Shown in pieces: positions 52,867-61,523 of a stretch of DNA of 64,000 nt. The stretch spans positions 1 to 64,000 of the forward strand of contig NZ_PIUM01000011.1 in NCBI RefSeq assembly GCF_002845745.1, read 5' to 3'. The DNA is from Telmatospirillum siberiense. GTDB lineage: Bacteria; Pseudomonadota; Alphaproteobacteria; Rhodospirillales; Magnetospirillaceae. Positions within the stretch are counted from its first letter, which is position 1; every line of letters begins with the position of its first letter. The translations under genes were made by a program, and so were the position numbers. The notes under the pieces are model-generated. The model was not told the origin of the DNA, did not search any database, and saw only the letters and a program-made list of their open reading frames with translations.

Positions 52867-54498
52867 ATGTTCGATAAAACGCTTCGTTCCGCGCTGATCG
52901 CCCTATCCGCGCTGCTTTCGCCGGGCATGGCGGCACCGGCCGCGGCCACCGATGTGGAGATCGACGCCTCCGCCGGTCATCGGGCGATCAACCCGCTGAT
53001 CTATGGGGTTTCCTATGCCACGCAAGCTCAACTGATCGACCTGAACGTCCCGCTGAACCGCTCGGGCGGGAACAGTGCGACCCGGTACAACTGGCGGCTC
53101 GACGCGCGGAACGCCGGCAAGGATTGGTTTTTCGAAAGTCTGGCCTGCGGTACCGATATCTTCGACCAGCATGGAGATGGTTTCGTGGCCCTCAGCAAGG
53201 CGGCGGGCGCGGACTCCATGCTGACCGTTCCGATGATCGGCTGGGTCGCCAAGCTCGACGAGGGGCGCAAGCCGTTGGCCGGCTTTTCCATCGGCAAATA
53301 CGGTTTGCAGCAGAAAAGCGACCTCGAAGGATTTGTCGACGCCGGAAACGGACTGCGTCTCGACGGGACACCGATTACCGGCAACGATCCCAACGACGCC
53401 TCCATGCCCGATGGTCCGGAAGACGAACGGAAATGGGTGGAGCATCTGCTCGCCAAATGGGGGGGCGCCGGCAAAGGCGGCGTTTCCTATTATGCCATGG
53501 ATAACGAACCGAGCTTCTGGCACGACATCCATCGTGACGTTCACCCCGTCGGCGCGCATGCGCGCGAGGTCGCCGACAAGGTCGAGGCCTATGCCAGGAT
53601 GGTCAAGGCGATCGATCCCGGCGCGCGCGTGGTGGCGCCCGAGGAATGGGGCTGGACGGCCTATCGCTACAGCGGTTTCGACCAGCAATATGCCGTCGAG
53701 CATGGCTTCGATAAAGCGCCCGACCGGACCACTCAGACGAACGGGATGGATTATCTGCCCTGGCTTCTGACCCGGTGGAAGGCGGCCGGCCATCCCGTCG
53801 ATGTGGTCAGCGTGCATTTCTACCCGCAAGGTGGCGTCTACAGTGAGAACGGCGGCGATCTTTCGCCGGCGGGCCAGCTCTTGCGCAACCGTTCGACCCG
53901 CGATCTGTGGGATCCGGACTATCTCGATCCGACCTGGATCCGCGACAGGATCTCGCTGATTCCCAGACTCCGGCAGTGGGTGGACCGCTACTACCATCCG
54001 GGCACGCCGATCGCCATCACCGAGTATAACTGGGGCGCCGAGACGACGATGAACGGCGCCACCGCCCAGGCCGACGTGCTGGGTATTTTCGGGCGGGAGG
54101 GGCTCGACATGGCGGCGCGGTGGGCGACGCCCCCCACCGGCAGTCCGACCTATCTGGCGATGAAGCTTTACCGTAATTACGACGGCCGGAAATCCGCTTT
54201 CGGCGAGACCGGCATCAGCGCCCGCGTCGCCGATCCCGACCATCTTTCGGCCTTTGCGGCGCTGCGCGCCGCCGACGGCGCGATGACCGTCATGGTCATC
54301 GACAAGGATCTTTCGGGATCCGCTCAGGTCGCCCTCAAGATCCGGAATTTCGCCGGCCGTGGCGGGGTGGAGGCTTATCAATTGGCCGAGGGGCGCCTGG
54401 AAGCGTTGCCGCCGGCAAATTTCGCGGACGGAGCCTTCACCACCACCGTGCCCGGACCCAGCGTGACGCTTTTCGTGTTCAAGGGCGCCCGGCCATGA
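52867..54498 (+). CDS. Glycoside hydrolase family 44 endoglucanase-like protein
   Basis: A 543-residue exported hydrolase with signal peptide (LIALSALLSPGMAAPAAA). GH44 features: NPLIYGVSYATQAQLIDLN, NRSGGNSATRYNW, acid/base Glu214 in YYAMDNEPSFWHDIHRD, and nucleophile Glu386 in IAITEYNWGAE. Their spacing (172) is close to that in the clostridial GH44 enzyme as I remember it. A beta-sandwich end follows. Known members cut beta-1,4-glucans and xyloglucan. Placed within a Wzx/Wzy locus, it may trim the exopolysaccharide rather than feed on plant glucan. It overlaps the flippase gene by ATGA. Confidence 0.85.
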   Translation: MFDKTLRSALIALSALLSPGMAAPAAATDVEIDASAGHRAINPLIYGVSYATQAQLIDLNVPLNRSGGNSATRYNWRLDARNAGKDWFFESLACGTDIFDQHGDGFVALSKAAGADSMLTVPMIGWVAKLDEGRKPLAGFSIGKYGLQQKSDLEGFVDAGNGLRLDGTPITGNDPNDASMPDGPEDERKWVEHLLAKWGGAGKGGVSYYAMDNEPSFWHDIHRDVHPVGAHAREVADKVEAYARMVKAIDPGARVVAPEEWGWTAYRYSGFDQQYAVEHGFDKAPDRTTQTNGMDYLPWLLTRWKAAGHPVDVVSVHFYPQGGVYSENGGDLSPAGQLLRNRSTRDLWDPDYLDPTWIRDRISLIPRLRQWVDRYYHPGTPIAITEYNWGAETTMNGATAQADVLGIFGREGLDMAARWATPPTGSPTYLAMKLYRNYDGRKSAFGETGISARVADPDHLSAFAALRAADGAMTVMVIDKDLSGSAQVALKIRNFAGRGGVEAYQLAEGRLEALPPANFADGAFTTTVPGPSVTLFVFKGARP

Positions 54499-55820
54499 GC
54501 CCTGGAATCCGTTTCGGCAAGGCGGCCCGCCAACGGGGCATGATCCGGGGCTCGCTGATCGGCGTGGCCGCGCGTTTTCTCGATCTGCCGAGTCGTTACG
54601 GCTTCCATCTTCTGGTCGCGGCGGCGCTCGGCGTCGAGCGGGCGGGGCAGTTTTATATCGTCTTCAGCGTGATGGCCGCATTGAGCGGTCTCGGCCGGCT
54701 CGGGGTCGATCGGGCACTGACCCGGCATCTGGCGATCGTCACGGCCGAGGGACGTCCGGGGCTGGCGGTGCCGGCCGTCCGCCGGGCCCTGGTTCTGGTT
54801 TTCGCCGCCTCCGGCCTGGTGTCGCTGCTGCTCTTTGCCGCCGCCCAGCCCTTCGCCGAACTGGTTTTGCGCAAACCGGCCCTGGCCGGGCCGCTGGCCC
54901 TCGGCGCTCTTGCCATCATCCCTCAGAATCTGGGGACGGTGATGGCCGGCGGGCTGGCCGGGCTGCAGCGCATCGGTTTTTCCCAGATGATCTATTCCTG
55001 GCTGTGGCCGGCCCTTTTTTGTCTGGTCGCCTTGGGCACCGGCATCAATCTGGAGGGCGCGCTGCTGCTCATCGCCCTGTCCTTCGCGGTCACCGCTCTG
55101 GTCGGCGGCGGTCTGCTGCGGGAGTTTCTGCCCAAGCCGGCGGCGGCGGGAACGGGAGGGGCGCCGGCTCTGCTCCGCCAGGGGCTGTCGTTGTTCAGCC
55201 TCGAACTGACGCAACTGGCGATCTCCTCGGCGCCGGTGCTGATCCTCGGGATCCTCGCCTCCAGCCGCGAGGTCGGTCTTTTCGCCCTGGCCTGGCGGAT
55301 CGCGCTGCTCGTCAATATCGTGGTCGGCGGCGTGGCGGCCATGGCGTCCCCGCGCTATGCCGCCCTGCATGCCGGGGGCGATCTTTCCGCCCTGGATCGC
55401 GCCGCCTCCCAGGCGATCGGGCTTTGTCTCGTCCTGGTGGTGCTGCCCGTGGCCGTCATGCTGGTTTCTCCCGCGTCATTGCTGGGTTTGTTCGGCCCCG
55501 GTTACGCCGATGGGGCGTCGGTGCTGCGGGTTCTGGCGCTCGGGCAATTGGCGGCGGCGGCCTCGGCGGCGATGCCGGAACTGCTCGGCATGACCGGTCA
55601 TCTGGCCGATTTGCGGCGTCTCAACGCCATGTCGCTTCTGGTCCTGCTGATCGGAACTCTCGGTCTTACGCCGTCTTTCGGGGCGGCCGGAACAGCCTGG
55701 GCGGTTTCCGGTTCCCTGGCCGTGAACGGGTTCGGCGCCGTCACTCTGGCCCGGCGTCGGCTGGGGCTGCGTCCCTGGACGCATCTGTTCGGCGTTTTTC
55801 GGGGAAAGGGTGTGAAATGA
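54495..55820 (+). CDS. Wzx-type oligosaccharide flippase
   Basis: A 441-residue protein of the MOP superfamily with about twelve to fourteen helices. RFLDLPSRYGFHLLVAAALG, GVERAGQFYIVFSVMAALSG, SREVGLFALAWRIALLVNIV and LLGLFGPGYADGASVLRVLA are typical of the polysaccharide flippase family. It would turn the lipid-linked repeat unit across the inner membrane before polymerisation. Coupled to GH44 and the next small gene by ATGA overlaps. Confidence 0.88.
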   Translation: MSPGIRFGKAARQRGMIRGSLIGVAARFLDLPSRYGFHLLVAAALGVERAGQFYIVFSVMAALSGLGRLGVDRALTRHLAIVTAEGRPGLAVPAVRRALVLVFAASGLVSLLLFAAAQPFAELVLRKPALAGPLALGALAIIPQNLGTVMAGGLAGLQRIGFSQMIYSWLWPALFCLVALGTGINLEGALLLIALSFAVTALVGGGLLREFLPKPAAAGTGGAPALLRQGLSLFSLELTQLAISSAPVLILGILASSREVGLFALAWRIALLVNIVVGGVAAMASPRYAALHAGGDLSALDRAASQAIGLCLVLVVLPVAVMLVSPASLLGLFGPGYADGASVLRVLALGQLAAAASAAMPELLGMTGHLADLRRLNAMSLLVLLIGTLGLTPSFGAAGTAWAVSGSLAVNGFGAVTLARRRLGLRPWTHLFGVFRGKGVK

Positions 55821-56161
55821 GAGGGCCGTTGGTTCTGGGGGCGCTGCTGTTGGCGACGGTCTGTTCGTCCGCCATCGCCGATGAGCGCCCCTCCCGCTAT
55901 GACATGGATGCGCATTGCAGCCGGCTGGCTAATACCAATGACGGATTTTCGCCCGAGGTGATGCAGAAATGCCTTCTCACCCAGAGCGACGCTCTCGACC
56001 AGATCAAGCGCGTCTGGCCGGACACGGCCGAATATATCCAGCGCGATTGCGATCTCCGGGCCCGCGCCGGCGGAGACGAGGACTATGCCCTTTTGCAGAA
56101 ATGCATCCGCGATCAGACCCGCCAGGCGACGCCCGACGTGGTGCTGCCCACGGTCCGCTGA
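55817..56161 (+). CDS. Small secreted cysteine-containing protein
   Basis: A 114-residue protein with signal peptide (GPLVLGALLLATVCSSAIAD). The mature chain has four cysteines spaced as two pairs (AHCSRLANTNDG, MQKCLLTQ, QRDCDLRARAGGDEDYALLQ, KCIRDQ), reminiscent of a duplicated helical C...C hairpin. It starts inside the flippase stop (ATGA). Not recognised; a small periplasmic helper of the polysaccharide system is possible. Confidence 0.65.
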   Translation: MRGPLVLGALLLATVCSSAIADERPSRYDMDAHCSRLANTNDGFSPEVMQKCLLTQSDALDQIKRVWPDTAEYIQRDCDLRARAGGDEDYALLQKCIRDQTRQATPDVVLPTVR

Positions 56162-56166
56162 ACCGC

Positions 56167-57123
56167 CTATCCATACCAGGCGGCGGTTTCCGCCAGACCC
56201 TCGGCCAGCGGTTTCCACCGCATGGCGAGCGTCTCTTCCGCTCTGCTCGAATCGAGCCGGATCTCCTGGCGCCAAAGACGGGCCAGCGAAGGCGGAATGG
56301 GCGGAGGCAAACGATCCGCCGCCAGGCCGAGGCGGTGGCTTGCGATCTCCGCGATTTTCAGCGGCGCGGCGATGAAGCGGGTCTCGAAGGCGATGCGGCG
56401 TTCGGAAATCCGGGCGATCGGGACGGCCCCTAAGGCCTTGGCGAACTGAAGGAAGTAGTCGTTCCAGGTGGGGGCGCCGGTCATCGCCAGATTGAACGCC
56501 CGGCCCTCGGCCCGCTCATTTTGCAAGGCGGCGAGCACGGCCCGCGCGACATCTTCGACATGGACCAGATTGGCGATGCCGTCCCCCCCGGCGCCGAGGT
56601 CGCCGATTCGCCGCGCCTTCAAGAGACGGGCGATGCGTCCGCTCCACTGCTCTCCGCCGGGGCCATAAACGCAACCGGGGCGCAGCACGATGGATCGGCG
56701 ATAGTCCGCCGCCAGCCGCTCGCCGGCCAGCTTGGCGACCGCATATGGGCCCTGGCCGTCATCGAGACCGGCATCCTCGCCGATCAGGCCGGTGGCGTTG
56801 CCATAGACCGCCATCGAGCTGAGATGCACGATGACCGGTCGCCCGGCCTTCTCCGCCGCTCGAAAAAGGGTTTCGTAGCCGCATTGCACGGCGGGCGGCG
56901 GTCCGGCCATGCAATTCACCACGCCGTCGACGCCCGCCAGGATCCGTTCGAGCGCGGCTTCGTCGGTGATGTCGAGACGCAGGCTCGTTCCCTTCTCGGT
57001 CCGGCCGGCCGGCAGATGCCGTCCGGTGGCGATCGGTCGCGCCCAGTCGGAGGCGGCGAGGCACGCCGTCACATGACGACCGATGAAACCGCCGGCCCCC
57101 AATACAAGGATGGAGCGGCTCAT
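56167..57123 (-). CDS. NAD-dependent epimerase/dehydratase (SDR)
   Basis: A 318-residue extended short-chain dehydrogenase. SILVLGAGGFIGRHVTACLA is the NAD-binding GxxGxxG, and LSSMAVYGNATG and PYAVAKLAGE give the Ser, Tyr and Lys catalytic set (YxxxK). The end is variable, with a substrate domain (VYGPGGEQWSGRIARLL). It acts on a nucleotide sugar or similar alcohol. The ATG at 57123 overlaps the GMC oxidoreductase stop (ATGA); the frame up to 57297 is rejected. It converges on the small secreted protein gene with a 5-base gap. Confidence 0.88.
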   Translation of the reverse strand: MSRSILVLGAGGFIGRHVTACLAASDWARPIATGRHLPAGRTEKGTSLRLDITDEAALERILAGVDGVVNCMAGPPPAVQCGYETLFRAAEKAGRPVIVHLSSMAVYGNATGLIGEDAGLDDGQGPYAVAKLAGERLAADYRRSIVLRPGCVYGPGGEQWSGRIARLLKARRIGDLGAGGDGIANLVHVEDVARAVLAALQNERAEGRAFNLAMTGAPTWNDYFLQFAKALGAVPIARISERRIAFETRFIAAPLKIAEIASHRLGLAADRLPPPIPPSLARLWRQEIRLDSSRAEETLAMRWKPLAEGLAETAAWYG

Positions 57124-58805
57124 GACATGGTTCCTGCCAGGCTTCGCGCGCGGAGAGGCCGGGTGGCCTGGTCCTTGAGATGGCGTGCCAGACGCAGGCC
57201 CATGGCGATGACGGTCAAGGTGGGGTTGGCCTGGCTGGAGGTGGGAAAAACCGATGCCGCGGCGATATGCAGGTTGGCCACGCCATGGACGGTGCAATCG
57301 GCGTCGACGACACCGTCACGCGGAGACGCGGCCATGCGCGTGACGCCGATATGATGCCCGCCATAGGCGCCGTAGCGCGTCATTTCCTGTTCGACGCTGG
57401 CGGGATCGTAGTCGAAACGTCCGACGCCCGAGCTGGCGATATCCTCGGCCAGCAGCGCCAGCATGGTCGAGACGGTGTCGATATCCTTGGCCGTATAGCG
57501 CCAGTCGATCATCAGTCGCGGCAGCCCCAGCGCATCGGTCTCCCCGCTCAGTGTGATCCGGCTCGCCGGATTAGGCTCCTGTTCGGCATGGAAATCGAGG
57601 CTATGGAGATGGGCCTTCGAGCGGATGATGATGGAGGGGAACTTGCGTTCGGCCAGACGGCGCTTGAGCAGGAGATGCAGCATGAAGGCGGCGGTGTCCG
57701 GCATGTCCGTCAACACGTTGCGGAGATGTTTCAACCTGGTCGGAACATCGAGATCGACACCGCCATGCAGGCGTTTACCATATTCATAAGGTATGAACAT
57801 CCGCGCGAGATAGAGCATCGACAGCACGCCGTTGCGATGTGCCGGGTCGGTGATGCGGGGATGATGCAGACGGGCGATGATGTTGCCGATGCCGTGGCGG
57901 TGCTGTGCTTCGGGGCGCAGTGCGAGGCGCCGCCGGCAATAGGTGCCTTCGTCGGCGATGTCATAGCCGTTCCAGATCGGCCGGTTGAATTGGATCGCCC
58001 CGATGGTGCCGGCGACGTGGCACATGTAGAAGCGTCCGACCAGATCGTGGTGGTTGCCGATGCCGTTGGCATGCACGTCGCGGCTGGCCAGCAGAAGCCG
58101 GGTCGCCTCCAATCCGCCATTGGCCAGGACGAAGTGCCGCGCGCGCACGGCGAAGTGACGATCCGTCAGCGTTGCGACGTGCAGCCGGTCGACCTTTCCG
58201 CCCAGGGCGTCGAGGGCGATATGCGCGACATTGGCGTGCAGGACCAGCCTCACGTTGGAGGCGGTCTCCAGCTTATGTTTGTAGCGCCGGCCGAAATCCG
58301 TCGGGCAGGAAAAACGCTCCAGGGTATTGGTCGTGAAGTTGGCGCTTTCGAACCCGTCGATCATCGGTTTGCGGGGATGGTCGAAGGCCGTCTCGATGGT
58401 ATAGGCGAAACGCCCCGCCTCGCAGATCCGGTTGGCCTCGGGGTAGAAGGGGGCGAGGTCGGCGGGGCCGATGGGCCAGCCGCTATGGGCGATGTAGTCG
58501 CGCTTTTCGAAGTCGACGGGGTCGAAGGGCATCGAGCGCCCACCCCATGTGGACGTCGACCCGCCGAGCCGCCGTTCGCGGTAGGTGTCGGGAGGACTGT
58601 GCAAGGCCGGATCGGCGACGGAACCGGCGTAAAGGGCCTGGGTGTCCTCTTCACGCCCGAAGCCGCCGGCTTCCAGCAGCAGGACGTCGAGGCCGCTGCC
58701 GATGAGATCGAGCGCCATGGCGATGCCGACCGCGCCCGCTCCGACGATGCAGATGTCGGCCGAAAGGGCCTCGCCCTCCGGTAGAGTGTTGGCGTCGATG
58801 ATCAT
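57120..58805 (-). CDS. GMC family FAD oxidoreductase
   Basis: A 561-residue flavoprotein. ADICIVGAGAVGIAMALDLIG is the FAD-binding Rossmann motif near residue 17. RLGGSTSTWGGRSMPFDP, HFVLANGGLEATRLLLASRD and the C-terminal GGHHIGVTRMA then SVFPTSSQANPTLTVIAMGL are GMC features, including the active-site His region. It is similar to the sugar or alcohol oxidases of the pyranose/fructose dehydrogenase branch. Paired with the SDR in one operon at the end of the polysaccharide locus, it may oxidise a sugar residue, which is inference. Confidence 0.88.
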   Translation of the reverse strand: MIIDANTLPEGEALSADICIVGAGAVGIAMALDLIGSGLDVLLLEAGGFGREEDTQALYAGSVADPALHSPPDTYRERRLGGSTSTWGGRSMPFDPVDFEKRDYIAHSGWPIGPADLAPFYPEANRICEAGRFAYTIETAFDHPRKPMIDGFESANFTTNTLERFSCPTDFGRRYKHKLETASNVRLVLHANVAHIALDALGGKVDRLHVATLTDRHFAVRARHFVLANGGLEATRLLLASRDVHANGIGNHHDLVGRFYMCHVAGTIGAIQFNRPIWNGYDIADEGTYCRRRLALRPEAQHRHGIGNIIARLHHPRITDPAHRNGVLSMLYLARMFIPYEYGKRLHGGVDLDVPTRLKHLRNVLTDMPDTAAFMLHLLLKRRLAERKFPSIIIRSKAHLHSLDFHAEQEPNPASRITLSGETDALGLPRLMIDWRYTAKDIDTVSTMLALLAEDIASSGVGRFDYDPASVEQEMTRYGAYGGHHIGVTRMAASPRDGVVDADCTVHGVANLHIAAASVFPTSSQANPTLTVIAMGLRLARHLKDQATRPLRARSLAGTMS

Positions 58806-59059
58806 GGGGCTAGTTCTTGCGATCAGACTGTTCGGGCGCGGTGCCGAAGCCGACGAAGGCCCGCTCCGGGCATCTTAAGGATATCTCCTGCCGGGGAGGC
58901 ACGCGCGCGGTCATGGGTTTTCCACCATAATAGGCAATTTGATATATACAGATGAAGGAATAATACGCTTTTAGATATATGGCGCAACACCGGTCGAGTG
59001 ATGAGCGGCACCTATTAGAACACCCTCCGGTTATTAAGGATACCGGGTTTATGTCGATG

Positions 59060-59284
59060 TCACATCCCTGAGCGGCTGTCGCCGATCGGCCGTGACGTTT
59101 CATAGTGGATCTGACCACGAGAAATGCCGATGTCGTGCAACATGCGGTCGTCCCACTGCGCCAGGCGTCGGCGCGCGCTGCGGACAGTCCAGAAGCGGAC
59201 GCACGCCGCCCATAGGCGCGATGGCGCGGACTCGAGGCGGCCCACCTTATGAAGTGCGGATCGGAACCTTTCTTCGATCGTCAT
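59060..59284 (-). CDS. DUF1127 domain small protein
   Basis: A 74-residue basic protein. The C-terminal half RRRLAQWDDRMLHDIGISRG is the DUF1127 motif (LxxLDDRLLxDIGLxR), common in alphaproteobacteria and linked in some to phosphate, RNA or polysaccharide regulation. The ATG at 59284 follows AAGGA with an 8-base spacer; the longer frame from 59350 has no good RBS. It stands alone. Confidence 0.8.
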   Translation of the reverse strand: MTIEERFRSALHKVGRLESAPSRLWAACVRFWTVRSARRRLAQWDDRMLHDIGISRGQIHYETSRPIGDSRSGM

Positions 59285-59431
59285 CAGCGGAGTCCTTCTC
59301 GTCCAAAGCGTTTGTCCGGAAATGACGGGGGTATTTCCGAACGGGCTCAAAATGGGGCGGGAAGGGAATGATGCCGATAGCTCGTGTATAACGGAAATGA
59401 ATTGACATGATGTTCGGAATCAAGAAATTTT

Positions 59432-60328
59432 ATGGTCATGATAAATCCCGCCGGCCTTGATCCCGATCTGTTGAGAGCGTTCGCCTTTATCGCGGAGGAG
59501 GGCAGCTTCACCCGTGCCGCCGAGCGGATAGGCCGCACCCAGTCGGCCGTATCGATGCAGGTGCAGCGTTTGGAGGCGGTGCTCGGCCAGAAGGTTCTCG
59601 TCCGCGGCAAGGGGGGCGCGATCCAATTGACGCCGCATGGCAGATATCTTCTGGAACGAAGCCGCGAGTTGCTGGCCCTCAATGACGAGATATGGTCGGC
59701 CTTCCGCGCTCCGCAGATCCATGGAACGGTGCGTCTGGGAACGCCGGACGACTACGCCTTGCAGTATCTGCCCCATATTCTGCGCCGCTTCGCCGATAGC
59801 CATCCGGCGGTACAGGTGGATGTCACCTGCGCCCCATCCACGGATGTCGTCGAACGGCTGAAGGCCGGGGAACTCGATTTGACCGTCTGTTCGGAAGGGC
59901 ATGAACCGAGGCGTTGGCCGGTCATGGAGTTATGGCGCGGACCGTTGCGGTGGATCACCTCGGAGCGATATGCCGCGCATCGTCTGGATCCGGTTCCCCT
60001 CGCGGTGGCGGATTCCGGCTGCGTTTGGCGCCGTGTCGCGTTGCGCAGCCTGGAGCGCGCCGGCCGGTCCTACCGCGTCGCCTATACCTCGACCTCGCAA
60101 GCCGGGACTCATGCGCCGGTGATGGCCGGGCTGGCCGTCACCATTTCTCCCCCGGCCTGGATGCCGGAAGGGTTGCGGGCCCTGGCCCCCGGCGAATTCC
60201 TGCCGGACTTGCCCGATACCGGAATTTTATTGCTGAAAGGGAAGGATCCGCGTCAACCGGTCACCGATGTGCTCGCCGCCCACATCGCCGAAACCTTCCG
60301 TTCCGATCCGCGCCTGCTGGAGCGCTGA
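59432..60328 (+). CDS. LysR family transcription regulator
   Basis: A 298-residue regulator. Residues 8-67 form the winged helix (LLRAFAFIAEEGSFTRAAER, TQSAVSMQVQRLEAVLGQKV). A periplasmic-binding-like effector domain follows (GTVRLGTPDDYALQYLPHIL). The effector is unknown. It converges on the NMT1/THI5-type ABC operon. The start at 59432 is weakly supported; an ATG at 59438 is also possible. Confidence 0.9.
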   Translation: MVMINPAGLDPDLLRAFAFIAEEGSFTRAAERIGRTQSAVSMQVQRLEAVLGQKVLVRGKGGAIQLTPHGRYLLERSRELLALNDEIWSAFRAPQIHGTVRLGTPDDYALQYLPHILRRFADSHPAVQVDVTCAPSTDVVERLKAGELDLTVCSEGHEPRRWPVMELWRGPLRWITSERYAAHRLDPVPLAVADSGCVWRRVALRSLERAGRSYRVAYTSTSQAGTHAPVMAGLAVTISPPAWMPEGLRALAPGEFLPDLPDTGILLLKGKDPRQPVTDVLAAHIAETFRSDPRLLER

Positions 60329-60333
60329 GAGCC

Positions 60334-60404
60334 GAAGGGCGAAAGCCCTTCTCCCCTCGTGGGAGAAGGGTTGGGATGAGGGGGCATTCCGCCGACAGGC
60401 GGAA
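60334..60404. repeat. Palindromic terminator region between convergent genes
   Basis: gaagggc (60334-60340) with gcccttc (60345-60351), cccttctccc (60346-60355) with gggagaaggg (60361-60370), and ttccgcc (60387-60393) with ggcggaa (60398-60404) give three hairpins, two of them mutually exclusive. A further cccgc...gcggg pair lies near 60450. It lies just after the LysR stop and before the binding-protein stop; it likely terminates both. Confidence 0.55.
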
Positions 60405-60459
60405 GAAAATACTCAGGTTTTATGCGACTTTCCCCCTCACCCTCCCGCGAGAGCGGGCC

Positions 60460-61461
60460 CTACAGTTTCGCCGCGGCGTCGAAGACCTTGGCGCTATAGG
60501 CGCCTTCGGGCTTCTTGGTGATGACCGGCGCCGACTTGGTCGACAGAAGGATATCCACCGTGCGATCGAATTCCGCCGGGTCGAGATAGCCGGTTCCCTT
60601 CTTCGATCCGTCCAGCAGTTTGGCCACTTCCTGCATCATGGTGGTCTGGTGCTCCTTGGTCTGGGCGCCGGTGGTGTCGTTGGCCAGAACGATGTCGACG
60701 GCTTCCGGCTGGTGAGCGGCGGCGTAATCCCAGCCCTTGGCCGTGGCCTTCAGGAAACGGGCCAGCTTTTCCACCGCCTTGGGGTCGGCCAGGGTCTTTT
60801 CCAAGGTATAAAGGCCGTCCTCCAGGGTGGCGACGCCCTGGTCCTGGTATTTGAAGACGGTCAGTTCTCCGGCCGGCACGCCGGCTTCGATCACCTGCCA
60901 ATATTCGTTATAGGTCATGGTGGAAATACAGGCGGCCTGCTTCTGCAGCAGGGGATCGACGTTGAAGCCCTGCTTCAGCACGGTGACGTCGGGGTTGGCG
61001 CCGCTGGTCGAGAAACCGAGCTTGGCCATCCAGGACAGGAACGGATATTCGTTGCCCGAGAACCAGACGCCCAGGGTATGGCCCTTGAAGTCGGCCGGCT
61101 TGGTGATCCCGGAATCCTTGCGGCAGGTCAGCATCATCGCGGATTTCTGGAAGATCTGGCCGATATTGACCAATGGCACGCCCTTTTCGCGGGTGGCCAG
61201 CGCCGAGGGCAGCCAATCCACCACCACGTCGGCCCCGCCGCCGGCGATCACCTGGGAGGGATTGATGTCGGGGCCGCCCGACTTGATGGTGACGTCGAGG
61301 CCGGCATCCTTGTAGAACCCCTTGTCCTTGGCGACGTAATAGCCGGCGAACTGGGCCTGCGTCACCCACTTCAATTGCAGCGTCAGCTTGTCGGCGGCCG
61401 ATGCGGCCGTCGAACAGCCGACGAGGGCGGCGATGAGGGCGATCTTTCCTAAAGCTTTCAT
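60460..61461 (-). CDS. NMT1/THI5-like ABC importer binding protein
   Basis: A 333-residue periplasmic binding protein. MKALGKIALIAALVGCSTAA, ending ASA, is a signal peptide (a lipobox-like VGC is also present). The mature protein begins LTLQLKWVTQAQFAGYYVAK then DKGFYKDAGLDVTI, the hallmark of the pyrimidine-binding THI5/ThiY group. GGADVVVDWLPSALATRE and MTYNEYWQVIEAG follow. Ligand is likely a pyrimidine or related ring compound. It is the last gene of a leftward importer operon. The start at 61461 follows GGAGTGG. Confidence 0.9.
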   Translation of the reverse strand: MKALGKIALIAALVGCSTAASAADKLTLQLKWVTQAQFAGYYVAKDKGFYKDAGLDVTIKSGGPDINPSQVIAGGGADVVVDWLPSALATREKGVPLVNIGQIFQKSAMMLTCRKDSGITKPADFKGHTLGVWFSGNEYPFLSWMAKLGFSTSGANPDVTVLKQGFNVDPLLQKQAACISTMTYNEYWQVIEAGVPAGELTVFKYQDQGVATLEDGLYTLEKTLADPKAVEKLARFLKATAKGWDYAAAHQPEAVDIVLANDTTGAQTKEHQTTMMQEVAKLLDGSKKGTGYLDPAEFDRTVDILLSTKSAPVITKKPEGAYSAKVFDAAAKL

Positions 61462-61523
61462 ACGGGTCCACTCCTTCCCCGAGAGAGTGCCGGTTCCGAT
61501 ATGGAAGCGGCGATGAAATCCGG

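Noticed and set aside
55004-56161. A 385-codon frame extending the small secreted protein
   Set aside because: Codons before 55817 are an out-of-frame reading of the flippase gene.
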